Shown here piece by piece: positions 21,626-34,017 of a stretch of 64,000 nt of DNA (positions are counted from its first letter, which is position 1; each line of letters opens with the position of its first letter). Source of the stretch: Neodontobutis hainanensis (taxonomy: Eukaryota; Chordata; Actinopteri; Gobiiformes; Odontobutidae); assembly GCA_024349245.1 (NCBI GenBank), contig JALDNG010001365.1, positions 35,587 to 99,586 of the forward strand. The letters run 5' to 3'. A model generated the notes under the pieces. It searched no databases and was not told the origin of the DNA. It saw nothing but the letters and a program-made list of their open reading frames with translations. Both the position numbers and the translations under genes were made by a program.

Positions 21626-23543
21626 CATAGACATACATAAGAAAGGCTAGATGTCTCGTCGCTGTTGGCCAATGGAGGTTGGCGTCCGCAACTGGCGGCC
21701 ATCTTGTCACAGGCAGCTTGCTCACTCGTAACATTGTGTTTTAATGGTGCATGTACTTTTAAATAACCATAACTTGCTAAATTTTCTACCGATTTTTAAA
21801 CAGTTTAGTTTTTATAAGCGTCAAAGATATACTTATGACACTGCATACTTATGAATAATTATAACCATGGACTTCCATAAGAAAATAACATTGAACAGAA
21901 CATAGAGATGCAATGAATATACACGCCAAGGAATGAATATATATATATATATATATATATATACACTTTTATAATGTTATTATAATAAGATAATTTGAAT
22001 TATTACGTTTATTTTAACTTCTTGAGGATTGGGCCATTTACTAGGCTTTTCCCTTGACATTGCACTGCGCCTACTTCAGAGATCACTGTTCCCAGCCATT
22101 TTTGCCTACCATCAAATGCCTGACCTCTTTAGAAAACTGAGACCCTGTAGTTTCTTAGGAAAGAATCAGAATAATTATGTGAAGTACTTGCACAGAGTTA
22201 TAGAGGCTAGAATATTGTTTTTCTTTCTGCTGGATAACAAGCATCTCAACTGACCACATTTCAGCTTCTAGGTCTCTTGATATGACTTTAGAAACACAAC
22301 TGAGCCCAAGCACCAGGTCTTGTAAAGCTGTGTACAAAAGCAGATCAATATATAATGAAATATGAGTACTTTAGACCACTGATTTGCCACGGTATGCTCA
22401 TGCGTTTTGTAAAATGCCCTATCAAAACTCCCCATAGGACTTTTGGTTACCCAAAAGATAGACATGCATAATAAAGGCTTACTGTGTGGTAACCTCTTGG
22501 TAACACTCTGAAGTTTCTTGTAGACTATTTGGATTGTATATCAGGGTTCTGATATAGAATTACTACACAAAATATGGAATAATTACACAAAAGTCTATTT
22601 ATTTATTTGTTGCAGAGGACATATCTACAGCTGACAGGCTTGTAGAGGTGACAATGACAGCTGGGAGGGACTCTGTGTCATCCTGTGCTGTCACATTGCC
22701 TGCATGGTTTAACAACCCCACACCGGGCCATCAGCTTCCTGAAGATGTACTTGAACTGGCTGGCATTAGGATTGTTATTCCAGCCACCTTAAAATATATA
22801 TATATATATATGGAGTATAGTATACAGATATTAAATACATGCTTTAAAAATGTTTTATGCTTAAAAAAAAACTAGAACTGAACTAGCCACCCCTGAATGA
22901 TCTTTCCATATAAATTAAGTTGCATGACATTATCATACAGTTCAGACTGTATCAGTGGTGATAAATTCGGCAAACAGATACAAATACAGGTTATTTTCTA
23001 TATACTCAAAATGGTTTGTGACACTTCCAGGTACTGTGTATGTCTTAGGGTTAGGGTTATTGTGCATGTCTTCAGAAAACACATTTTACAAAAAATAAAA
23101 ATAATAAGATGTTTTTAACAAACCAAACCGATTGGAAATCATGTGCAACTTAAGTTACATTGAAAAGAAAGAGCAATTCTGCCTCTCCCACTGATGTAAA
23201 ATTGCTGGGTAGCAGCTCAACTGTAACTACTAACGTTAGGTCTCATTCAAAGCCAGCTAATAACTACAACCACATTCACAATGACTGTAATATAGATAAA
23301 AAAATTGGTTGTCATAAAATCGTTATTGGTGTCAGTAAAACTATAACTGAACAGCTCGATGGTGGTCTCAGCCTTGATAACTTGCACAAGTAACGTTAGC
23401 CGTGATACACAACTATGCTGCACGATTAAGTCGTCTTTCAAAAGAAAAGCTGCAATTTCAACATGTTCACGCATCCAGAATTATAGCCACATTATTAACG
23501 TTTGTAAGAAATCAAACATTTTGTAAATCCGTCAAGATTTCAG
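21626..23543. mobile_element. TIR DNA transposon, distal end missing (B1)
   Basis: Begins CATAGACATACATAAG after the GTGAGAAT duplication (21,618-21,625). The last ~160 bp including the second terminal repeat are lost at the junction near 23,543. The internal AT microsatellite is shorter than in other copies. Confidence 0.8.
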
Positions 23544-24040
23544 GATGACTCTCTTCAGTTTGGGCTCTAGGGTTCCTCTGTGAGTCTTTAAAACTCTGTC
23601 TTCATTTGTTCTTTATTTAGGTTTGATTAGTTCTATCGATGTTGAGTCTGTGTCCTTTATAACGCGTTTACAAAGATGGATTACCAGTGCTCGAGGGCAC
23701 AAACCATCAGTTTAAACAAACCTCTGCCGACACACTCAGAGTCAGATCAGGGTTTTTACTCATGTGGGACCAACACAAAAGCACAATCTAAGTAAAGACT
23801 GAGGGTAACAGGTCAGGATACCAGAGCAAAGAAAACAAATACTTTTTAATATAAAGATTACATTTGACATTTGCTTTTTAATTTGGTCTCCTACACAACA
23901 AAGCTTAATGTTAAAATATAAAAACCCTTGAAATAAAATGGCAATAAGCTTAGAAATAACATTTGTACTTTTATAAGGTGTGTCTGTGTTGTTCTGTGTG
24001 TCCTGCAGGGGGCGCTGTGTCCTCAGACTTTTAGGTTTCT
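23544..24040 (+). repeat. Inverted-repeat region, short arm C
   Basis: Forward copy of 18,888 to about 19,381, joined inside a TIR element copy at a two-base overlap (AG). It forms a second, smaller inverted pair with the start of arm B2. Confidence 0.8.
23621..23811 (+). pseudogene. Decayed Ig-domain exon (C)
   Basis: Fourth copy of the relic; carries two extra bases (ACGCGT instead of ACGT) near 23,665. Confidence 0.6.
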
Positions 24041-24785
24041 GGTGTTCGAGCTGAAAAGCATTTTAAAGCAATAAAAACAAAACTGGCATTACTTTTGAGA
24101 TCCAGGTGATGGAGAAATTGTGCCTCTTGTGGCTTGGCCCTGGCCTACAAGGCACAGCTGGTTTGAATGCAATTATTTTTAGTTATTATTACTATTTTAT
24201 ATGAACCCACATTCCAGTGTATTGTGCCTGTGTCTGAGCAGAGCCAATTTAGCAGCTGCCATTTGGCCAAAACCTGTTCTTTTGGAGCTCTAAATGGCAC
24301 TGTCATGTGTTTTAGTGGAAATGCTTGTGTCTGGGCCCTTTGGGCCAGGTTTTAGGTGTTTCTGTGAAAAGGTCAAAAATGGCCTTCTCTCGAGCTGAAA
24401 AGCATTTTAAAGCTGGGAACACATAACAAAACTGGCATTACTTTTGAACCCAAAAGGTGATGGCCAAATTGCAGCTGCAAGTGCCTCTGTAGACACAGGC
24501 ACAAGGCACAGCTGGAATGTGGGTTCTAAGCTTGAGTATTGCAAACTAACTAAAAGTCCCACATTCCAAGCTGTGCCTTGTAGGCCAGAGCCAAGCTACA
24601 AGAGGCACTTGGAATTTCCTCCATCACCTTTCGATTCAAAAGTAATGCCAGTTTTGTTTTTATTGCTTTAAAATGCTTTTCAGCTGCAGCTCGAAGGCCC
24701 GGCCACAGGCCTGCACATCATATAAAATAAATAATAATAATAAAAAATAATAATAAAAATTTGACCACTCTGAAATGGAATTCCC
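24041..24785. repeat. Scrambled ~353-bp repeat cluster
   Basis: Pieces of the ~353-bp unit in both orientations follow one another (inverted from 24,041, forward from about 24,410), with short insertions and an ATT-rich run near 24,720-24,770. The open frames here are only translated repeat. This is the spacer between arms C and B2. Confidence 0.7.
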
Positions 24786-24973
24786 GACACACAGAACAAC
24801 ACAGACACACCTTATAAAAGTACAAATGTTATTTCTAAGCTTATTGCCATTTTATTTCAAGGGTTTTTATATTTTAACATTGCTTTGTTGTGTAGGAGAC
24901 CAAATTAAAAAGCAAATGTCAAATGTAATCTTTATATTAAAAGTATTTGTTTTCTTTGCTCTGATATCCTGAC

Positions 24974-25162
24974 CTGTTACCCTCAGTCTTTACTTAGATT
25001 GTGCTTTTGTGTTGGTCCCACATGAGTAAAAACCCTGATCTGACTCTGAGTGTGTCGGCAGAGGTTTGTTTAAACTGATGGTTTGTGCCCTCGAGCACTG
25101 GTAATCCATCTTTGTAAACGTTATAAAGGACACAGACTCAACATCGATAGAACTAATCAAAC
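24974..25162 (-). pseudogene. Decayed Ig-domain exon (B2)
   Basis: Fifth copy of the 189-bp relic, inverted, with the same splice borders and disabling changes. Confidence 0.6.
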
Positions 25163-26057
25163 CTAAATAAAGAACAAATGAAGACAGAGTTTTAAAGACT
25201 CACAGAGGAACCCTAGAGCCCAAACTGAAGAGAGTCATCCTCAAATCTGCACTTGTTTGCATTAAAAATCTCATGTATTGTTTATTTTTCCTAGCAAACT
25301 TAATTTTTTAGCATTTGTGACATGTTTGTACTTTGGGTACAGCTGTGAACATTGAACATTACATTGAAAAGAGTGCGCTGCCATTGGTCGACACTGGCGT
25401 GTCATAAATGCTCCAGGAAGATTAATATCTGCTGAATGTGTCTTTTATTACAGAATAACTGCAACAGAGAAAATGGAGGCAACGTGAAACCCAATAAATT
25501 CTGTCAATTCAATAATGTAATGTTTTACAAAGCAGAGATAAATGCAGTATGTGGCTAAGCTAATGCTAAGCTAACTAACTACAGTTTGATATTTTTAAAT
25601 AAAAAGAAGCAGGAGGTCCTCAGCTGCTTTTGGGAGAAAGTGAAATCTGATACAGGGATGGAAAAAAGAAAATTTTCTATCGTTTTAAATCCAGGTAACT
25701 GCTATTTCTATTTTGTCCACTGTGGTCGCAGTGTTTTAGTAATAGTAGAGAACACAACACAACACTGACTCCCAGGACTGAACAGCAGAGGGCAGCAGTG
25801 CACCATCTGGTCCCATAAATGGTAAGTTTGTTTTATTCTTTTGTCTTTTGCTGTAAAAATAACTCTGTGACAGAGAAAAGTAGACACAAGGTGTAAAATT
25901 CTGCAAAAATGACCACTTTCTATTTATTCTCTGAGGAGAATGGGAAACCTGTCTGTTTTTATCTGTAGCCGAAAGGTCAGCGAAAGTGCATAAAGGCTCC
26001 TTCGTTAAATACGTTTATGCTAGCAAAACATTAGCTTCAAAGATATATTGTGAGAAT

Positions 26058-26373
26058 CATAGACATACATAAGAAAGGCTAGATGTCTCGTCCGCGCTGT
26101 TGGCCAATGGAGGTTGACGTCCGCAACTGGCGGCCATCTTGTCACAGGCAGCTTGCTCACTCGTAACATTGTGTTTTAATGGTGCATGTACTTTTTAAAT
26201 AACCATAACTTGCTAAATTTTCTACCGATTTTTAAACAGTTTAGTTTTTTATAAACGTCAAAGATATACTTATGACACTGCATACTTATGAATAATTATA
26301 ACCATGGACTTCCATAAGAAAATAACATTGAACAGAACATAGAGATGCAATGAATATACACACGCCCAAGGAA

Positions 26374-26440
<67 letters not shown>

Positions 26441-28167
26441 TTTTATAATGTTATTATAATAAGATAATTTGAATTATTACGTTTATTTTAACTTCTTGAG
26501 GATTGGGCCATTTACTAGGCTTTTCCCCTTGACATTGCACTGCGCCTACTTCAGAGATCACTGTTCCCAGCCATTTTTGCCTACCATCAAATGCCTGACC
26601 TCTTTAGAAAACTGAGACCCTGTAGTTTCTTAGGAAAGAATCAGAATAATTATGTGAAGTACTTGCACAGAGTTATAGAGGCTAGAATATTGTTTTTCTT
26701 TCTGCTGGATAACAAGCATCTCAACTGACCACATTTCAGCTTCTAGGTCTCTTGATATGACTTTAGAAACACAACTGAGCCCAAGCACCAGGTCTTGTAA
26801 AGCTGTGTACAAAAGCAGATCAATATATAATGAAATATGAGTACTTTAGACCACTGATTTGCCACGGTATGCTCATGCGTTTTGTAAAATGCCCTATCAA
26901 AACTCCCCATAGGACTTTTGGTTACCCAAAAGATAGACATGCATAATAAAGGCTTACTGTGTGGTAACCTCTTGGTAACACTCTGAAGTTTCTTGTAGAC
27001 TATTTGGATTGTATATCAGGGTTCTGATATAGAATTACTACACAAAATATGGAATAATTACACAAAAGTCTATTTATTTATTTGTTGCAGAGGACATATC
27101 TACAGCTGACAGGCTTGTAAAGGTGACAATGACAGCTGGGAGGGACTCTGTGTCATCCTGTGCTGTCACATTGCCTGCATGGTTTAACAACCCCACACCG
27201 GGCCATCAGCTTCCTGAAGATGTACTTGAACTGGCTGGCATTAGGATTGTTATTCCAGCCACCTTAAAATATATATATATATATATGGAGTATAGTATAC
27301 AGATATTAAATACATGCTTTAAAAATGTTTTATGCTTAAAAAAAAACTAGAACTGAACTAGCCACCCCTGAATGATCTTTCCATATAAATTAAGTTGCAT
27401 GACATTATCATACAGTTCAGACTGTATCAGTGGTGATAAATTCGCAAACAGATACAAATACAGGCATTTTTCTATATACTCAAAATGGTTTGTGACACTT
27501 CCAGGTACTGTGTATGTCTTAGGGTTAGGGTTATTGTGCATGTCTTCAGAAAACACATTTTACAAAAATAAAAATAATAAGATGTTTTTAACAAACCAAA
27601 CCGATTGGAAATCATGTGCAACTTAAGTTACATTGAAAAGAAAGAGCAATTCTGCCTCTCCCACTGATGTAAAATTGCTGGGTAGCAGCTCAACTGTAAC
27701 TACTAACGTTAGGTCTCATTCAAAGCCAGCTAATAACTACAACCACATTCACAATGACTGTAATATAGATAAAAAAATTGGTTGTCATAAAATCGTTATT
27801 GGTGTCAGTAAAACTATAACTGAACAGCTCGATGGTGGTCTCAGCCTTGATAACTTGCACAAGTAACGTTAGCCGTGATACACAACTATGCTGCACGATT
27901 AAGTCGTCTTTCAAAAGAAAAGCTGCAATTTCAACATGTTCACGCATCCAGAATTATAGCCACATTATTAACGCTTGTAAGAAATCAAACATTTTGTAAA
28001 TCCGTCAAGATTTCAGCGAGATAAAAGTATTTATGTTCGTGCAGATCACTCACCTTACATCAGGTACCATGGAGTCCGATAGGAAGCTTGCCTGTTTCAA
28101 GATGGCCGCGGTGATGCCGTCAGAGACTGCGCCGTGAGACATCTAGCCTTTCTTATGTATGTCTATG
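26058..28167. mobile_element. 2.1-kb TIR DNA transposon, complete (B2)
   Basis: Complete inverted copy of the element at 6,282, flanked by GTGAGAAT at 26,050-26,057 and 28,168-28,175. It has a long AT microsatellite (26,378-26,436), which accounts for its greater length (2,110 bp). Because the flanking sequence is also duplicated, this is one insertion copied with its surroundings, not an independent insertion. Confidence 0.85.
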
Positions 28168-28862
28168 GTGAGAATGAGTTTGTGAAAACACACACATGAT
28201 GAACTACGGTAGCTCCACATGGACAAAAGACAATCTCTCGACAGCCAACATTAACCTTTTTGGTCTGTGATTAATGAGATCACTGACATTATAATGTAAT
28301 TGTACCTCTTTGCACTTTAGACCAAAGAATAACAAGGAGTTGTTGTTATTTATAGGTTTTTATTCTATTCTTTTACTGGTCCACTTCAGATTGTGTTTCC
28401 TGAACTAAAAGTGTTTGAAACTCCTGCTTTGGAATATAGTCTGAAAATAAGATATTTACAATGTATTAACAAATTATTATTTTCACACTGCAAATACCTT
28501 ATAAATGTGTTAATCCAATTGTAAAGCAATAAGTTATTTAGCTTCTAAGATTAAAATTTACTGTACATTCATTAATAAAAGGTTCTTAATGGGTTGTAAA
28601 CCATTAACCAGTGTTATATATAAAATTTGCTTTCACTTTTCTTAAGGACTACCTCTAAATAACTTTATACATTAATGTTTTCTAATCCTTATGTAAACCC
28701 TTGTAAAGAGGAGATCAATCTGTGACATGTGATCATGCACTGTAAAAACTTTACTGACACACCTTTTAAAACATTACCAATATCTATAAACTACAAAGGC
28801 ATATATTTTATTATATTTACTGTATATGTGTTAGAAAGTGTGCCAGTGAAGGTTTTGCAAGT

Positions 28863-30729
28863 TTTGTCTTAATAAATAAGAAAGTAACAAGTTGAAAAAG
28901 AAGAAACACCAGCTTTTAAACATACCTTCTTTAATTCAGAGCTCTCACTTTTGCCGTTATAAAATGACACACATTTTGTCTTTGGTTTTTCTATTAAAAT
29001 GTGAGAATGTTGCTGTATATTAAGTTTCTTTGATTGCTTATATATTGACATTTCTGATTTTCAGTGCTGAATATCCTTGTCTTCATTGGACATGCTGAAG
29101 GTAATGCACCTTTATTTTCTGTCGATATTCATCTTTGTTTCTTCTTCCTTTGTATTTTAGATGTTGAGTTGAGAAATAATCCAAATGTGTCTCATTTCTA
29201 CACCGGATAAACACTTACCATTGCATGATGAGCGGAGAATACCAGTGTCGGTCTTCAGAGCGGATCGATAAATGTGACTAAACTTGTAACTGTGTCCGTA
29301 AAGTATTCAGATTATTATTCAACAGATTGTGACGTGAAAAAACAATCTTTGTGTTGAGTTGAGCTAGAGTCTTGCTTAATCTGTGATGTGTGTTAAGGTT
29401 TGTTGTTAAATTTGAGGTAGAGTGACTTTAAATGCCCTTCAGTTGGACTCACTGCAGCTTGAATTGTTTGTATTTATTGGTGCAAGCAGATTTATTAAAA
29501 CAGTGAATAAATGTTGTATATTTTAAAGATCGTCAGCTGCTACACAAAATAATTTTACTGAACAGTAACACCCTACAGCAGGGTGAACAAACTAGAAATA
29601 AAAGTCTGTAACTTGGCTGGTTTGTATTTGGCTCGGTAGAAAAGAAGCGGCTGACTTTGAGTTCAGTTTCTTGGAATATCAGACATATGGCCTTTGAGGA
29701 GACTCCAGTGAAAAACTCTAAAACTCAATTAATTGTTAATGTCAATATAATATCTGCTGTCTTTAATTATTATTAAATTAGTAGTTAATGCTTGGCAGAT
29801 TGAACAGCCAGTATTGGGTCCTTGGGCCTTGGTTTGACCACCACTGCTACAAATATTCAAGAGTCCCACCAAGACACTATAAGGCACTGCAGCAGAGCTT
29901 TACATGGATTACAATGAATTGATGATTTACTATAGGTTTTAAATGATTATGTAGTTATTATATTTGCTGATTGTGCTGATTAGACTTATAGATGATTAAA
30001 CTGATGGACAGGAGTTTGTGTCCGCACTGGAAATGAAAGAAAGGGAATTTTGAAACCTCCATTAAAGCAACAAAATAAACTGTTTCACCATCTCCTAACC
30101 TTAGCTTCAGCTGTCACCTGTAGCTCCGCTCCACCTTGGCAGGGAGCGCGCAGCATCTCGTGAGCGCGATTCTCCTGGAGCTGCTCAGCTGTGAGTGTTT
30201 TCTCCCTCAAACTGTTCACAGATCTGGAGACTATAGAGTTCAGTCAGAAACCAGAATGAACCAGGATCTGACTTTAACTCATGGATGAACACTAACAGAG
30301 AGGATCAGGCCCAGGACGACAACACTGCTCCTTGAACCCCAGCACATTCAGTTTTTAAAGTGTGTCACTGCACTTGTTTCATTTTTAGGTCAAAAGCCAC
30401 ACATTTCTATGACGTTCAATGACACACTTTATCTCACTCCTCTGTGAGCTGTACTGTAGCTTCAGTTCTGACAAACACACAAACAATTATAAACCTCTAC
30501 AGAACAATAACCACAAAAGAGAAGTATCTAACACGTTTCTGAACAAGAATGATGTTATCTCTCCTTCAGCTTCAAGACGACAATACAGTTCATAGTTGCT
30601 CCTTCTTTGTCTCAGTGTCATTTTAGAGTCAAGAAGAAGTAACACATCTATTTCCTTTAGTTCTTACACTGATCTTCAATGTTTTTCTTAGTACTCAATA
30701 TATCTAACGGAGTAAAGATCAACAGGTTC
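28863..30729. other. Stretch without recognised gene
   Basis: Mostly AT-rich. A short exon-like piece with AG/GT borders at about 29,064-29,100 (open frame LNILVFIGHAE, hydrophobic) precedes the Ig-like remnant at 29,161. A GC-rich patch lies at 30,110-30,200. Nothing else identifiable. Confidence 0.5.
29161..29305 (+). pseudogene. Possible Ig-domain exon remnant
   Basis: Follows TTTTAG and contains a frame reading MMSGEYQCRSSER, then, after a shift, NVTKLVTVSV, the order expected for the F and G strands of an Ig domain. The preceding hydrophobic mini-exon would fit a signal segment. Too decayed to be sure. Confidence 0.3.
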
Positions 30730-31720
30730 ATATAACGAATGTAGCAGGACGGGGTATAGTGGGGTTTTAACTCGTAGTTTATTTCGCTGGCGGGTAATAT
30801 TCTTACCTGCCGCAGCGCTGGTTGGCAGACTATAAAAGCGCTGCCTCCTTGCGCTCCCTTTGACCTCACGCATTTCCGGGTCACCTGGTTTCTGGTTTCA
30901 TCCGTCATCACAGGTAGTAATACTAAATCTGTAAGTTTAACACGCAAGCCTCGGTTACTAATTTACAACATTCTGTAGTGCCGCTGTATCTGGAGGCCCT
31001 GCGCTGTATCTTTTCCCAGCTCGCGGCTTGACTGTTGGCCATCCTTGAACACGGTAAGCGGCGCGTTGTTGCCGTGGGTTATGAGGGTTAAAACATTAAT
31101 TGGGATTCTTTTCGTAGTTTTGCTGTGCGGCTGTGCTCTCCGCCTCCTCTCATCGTCAATTTGATGGGGCTCCTCCGCGGTCCTGTGAAGTGGACCGCTC
31201 TCTTATTACAATTGCCGGTACCGTGAGTTGGACAAAAGCCTACGCAATTGTGCACGCCAAAGCGGTAGGTCATACACATGGGGATAGATTGCTTGGATGG
31301 GTTTTGGGGCTGAACCATAACTCCGTAATATTTCCTATAGGCTGGATGACTTGAAGCGGTTTGGCCGGATACATTTAATTGCTCAGCTGGAACAGCGGCA
31401 CTAGGTGTCGACTCTGCTGCTTTGCCTCTTCTCTTTCTTATTGTTTATGGTCGTGGTCAGTTTGCGTCTTTTGTTTGTGTTTTGTATCAAAACAACCGCT
31501 GCTATTGGACTATTTTGTATTGGCGACGGGTTGTTGGGTACTTTTAACAAATACGGTGGTTATCTGTGTGTGCGTGTGCGTTTGTGTGTGTGTGTGTGTG
31601 TGTGTGTGCGCTGCGTGTGTGTGGTTGTGGTAAATGTTTTTATTGGTGTAGAGTGAACAATTTAATTATTATTGTGCCATTGTAAAAATAAAACTCAATG
31701 TAACGTGGCTGTCGTAGCCT
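30730..31720 (+). promoter_or_regulatory. LTR-like, TATA-containing segment upstream of the Ig gene
   Basis: Begins TGTAGCAGGACGG, has TATAAAAG at about 30,832, CpG-rich flanks, two good splice donors (CACAG/GTAGTA near 30,914 and CACG/GTAAGC near 31,053), a GT microsatellite at about 31,563-31,630 and AATAAAAC near 31,687. This resembles a solo LTR or LTR-derived promoter. The right border and a target duplication could not be fixed. The part from 31,187 is duplicated at 38,760. Confidence 0.4.
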
Positions 31721-32068
31721 ATGTTCGGTGGAGAACCTATGCGTGCCTTAAAGGGGATAAGCAATCTGATTCTTCAGGTGAAATTCCTGAGGTGGCGTAG
31801 TTGGACCAAGTAACGTAGTATAGCCTATTGGATAAATTGTAGGTCTACCATTAGACAAGCACGTGCTTGTGTGCACAAGCAACCCTCCTAATTTGACCAT
31901 CATCATCTCTCTCTCTCCCTCGCCACACAATGATCAGACTGTATTTAGTTGTTTACAATATTTTAGTGCTACAGGTGTCACTTCTACTGCTAACTGCCGA
32001 CTTACATGTGATGCATATAGTTTAATGATTATTTAAAATGTATTCTATTTTTATTTTATTCTAAACAG

Positions 32069-32138
32069 GTGTTGCATGATGGGTCGACTGTGAGAAAAGT
32101 CTCAAAGTGTGAAAGCTGTGGTTCAGTGTCTGTGTGAG
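32069..32138 (+). other. Probable 5' untranslated exon of the Ig gene (copy 2)
   Basis: Short segment between TAAACAG and a GTAAGT donor, conserved at 39,654. No ATG leading into the receptor frame, so probably 5' UTR spliced to the leader exon. Confidence 0.4.
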
Positions 32139-32219
32139 GTAAGTGTGAAAAAGGAAGTGCAGACCAGTTAAACATATCTTCATCAAAGGTACCCTCCTCT
32201 TCCTCTGTGAGTGCTGTAG

Positions 32220-32316
32220 ATGAAGCCTGTAATGAGCTGGAGTTTGTCAGAGGCAGAGTGACGAGCGCTGGATGTGAGGATGGGACCCTCTCTGGTCTGG
32301 ACTCTGGGGCTCATCT
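32220..32316 (+). pseudogene. Signal-peptide exon of the Ig gene (copy 2)
   Basis: ATG at 32,280 opens MGPSLVWTLGLI, a hydrophobic start of a signal peptide, and the exon ends in phase 1 at a GTGAGT donor. An acceptor-like CTGTAG precedes 32,220. Phase 1 matches exon D1, but the signal peptide would be short (12 residues plus the split codon), so a further mini-exon may lie in 32,317-32,840; I could not identify it. Confidence 0.55.
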
Positions 32317-32840
32317 GTGAGTTTACAACACTTTGACTTTAAACAGGTCAACATCTAAACTCTATAGGACAGGGATATGACACCTGGGCCCATTATGACG
32401 TCAAGAAATACACTCACTGTGTTTGTGACTTATATTGTTGCCTGTGACAGTGTTTAAAGTAAAAATGTCACTGGTTGGAATCTCTTTGTTGCACTGGATG
32501 GTGTCGTGAGGACTTGTGTAGCACTTATCCACACTTGTCTTTAGTCTGTTCTTAAAACACAGGGCTTAATTTTACATCTTTGACATGAAGACTTGAGAAA
32601 CTGTCAACACTACAGTCAATTATAATTCAGAGTCCTGGGCCAAACTGTGTTGGTGCTTTGAGGAAATACACTCTCACTCTACACTGCATCTGGTGTTAAT
32701 AAATGTAATGATGTTGAAACAAACTGCCTTGAACTGTTGCCTTTAATGAAAAACTCTGACATGTTTCTTTTGTGTTTATCATTGTATGTGTATTATTCTA
32801 AAGCAGTTTCATTTTGTTAACTTTACTTTTGTTTACACAG

Positions 32841-33056
32841 GTGACAATGTGACTCTGCGTTGTGTTCAAGATAGTCAAGGAAATTTGTACTTTTACAAAG
32901 ATGGATCACTTGTGACTGAGGACACACACCTTTGGATACAACGTACTGCCCCAGTCGAACTGATGATCTCTTCAGTGACAACCTCAGATCAGGGTTCTTA
33001 TTTTTGTTTTTCCTCTTGGGAACAACAGTCCACAAAGAAAGAACTGAAGGTAACAG
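32841..33056 (+). pseudogene. Ig domain exon D1 (copy 2), FcR-like receptor
   Basis: Exactly 216 bp, phase 1 at both ends, open throughout. It encodes an Ig domain with CVQDSQGN, YFYKDG, the hydrophobic ELMISSV strand and SDQGSYFC, and ends LKVTG. The length and the linked D2-D4 exons suggest a secreted or membrane Fc receptor-like protein of fish leukocytes (family inference). No transmembrane or ITIM exon is seen; the ATPase fragment and ERV follow D4. Confidence 0.7.
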
Positions 33057-33238
33057 GTCAGTATTTTAAACACATCAAACCTTTGACATGTTTCTGAGAG
33101 GTTTAAAACATTTTAAGAGCAGCTTTTTTCTCCAACAACAAATAAATCTAAAAACTATCACCATTTCCAGTCTGCAGAAGTCTACGTTCATCTTTGTGGT
33201 TCACTGACTGTGTTTTTCTAATATTGTTCTCTCCTCAG

Positions 33239-33495
33239 CAAAGACACGAGTCCATCTGAAAAATCCAGTGACACCATCCCAGAACAGAGCAGTGTGACTC
33301 TGAGCTGTGAAGTCCAGGGCTTTAAAGGAACTTATGAATGGACCAGACAAAACTCAGACTCTGACTCTCAGAGAGAGAGAATGAAAGAAAACTCAGCTCT
33401 TGTCAGAGTCTCAGATGGAGGTGTCTCCTCCTGCAGAGGATGGGATGAATATATCGACACATCTGAAAGTAACACTGTCACTGTTTTAGAAACTG
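33239..33495 (+). pseudogene. Ig domain exon D2 (copy 2)
   Basis: 257 bp, so not a multiple of three between phase-1 borders. The Ig core (LSCEVQGFKG, YEWTRQNSDSDSQRER, SCRGWDEY) is in a different frame from the acceptor. Compared with D4 it has lost 3+1 bases near its start. The identical loss in copies 1 and 3 shows it is old. Confidence 0.7.
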
Positions 33496-34017
33496 GTGAG
33501 TACAGTTATGTTTTTAAAACTAGATCTGAAATAAAAATAAAAGTCACTGTAACAAAAAGTGGTTCTTGGAACAAATTAAGGTGTTTAAAGCTTAAAAGTA
33601 TAATTATTATTATTATATTTAATATATTTTCTTTTAGTGCTTTAGCCCATTTGTGTTTGTGTTGTATTGAATTCCAACAATTTATTTGCAAAGAATTACA
33701 TTTATATTTATTTAAAAAAGTAAATGCATAGTTCAGAAAATGAAAGAGTTTGTTTAAAGCTCAAACATTGGAAATATTTGTTACATTTAAAGTCAATAAG
33801 TTTACATTACATGGAATATATCATTTTATATTTTTGATATATTTTTAACTTTTAAAGAGAGAGAGCAAACTTTTTGTTTTTGAATTCCAACAATATATTT
33901 GGAAAAAAATAAAACAGTAACAAATGTATTTAATTATAAATTATTTCACTATAGTTATTATTATGATATTTACAAAAATATACACTTTTTATGATGTATT
34001 TTTCCTTTTTTATACAG

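Larger units (their letters stand above)
20314..23543 (-). repeat. Inverted-repeat region, arm B1
   Basis: Reverse complement of arm A2 from its right end (19,381) back to 16,571, then continuing to match A1 as far as about 6,440. It ends abruptly at about 23,543, where a forward copy of 18,888 onward begins. Between its Ig relic and TIR element (20,729-21,617) no gene is seen. Confidence 0.85.
24786..28862 (-). repeat. Inverted-repeat region, arm B2 (inverse of A1)
   Basis: Reverse complement of A1 from about 9,640 back to 5,597, nearly full length. It includes the outermost 690 bp (28,176-28,862), which carry no recognisable gene, and 25,163-26,049, likewise empty. At 28,862 it enters sequence not seen elsewhere in the window. 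Confidence 0.85.

Noticed and set aside
22648..22875. 75-codon frame MTMTAGRDSV... repeated in every TIR element copy
   Set aside because: Its repetition comes from copying the element, and it ends in an AT microsatellite; kept only as a possible exon remnant within the element entries.
31379..31656. Open frames rich in Val/Cys over the GT microsatellite (also 38,954-39,262)
   Set aside because: They are translations of a GT repeat and differ between the two copies through indels.
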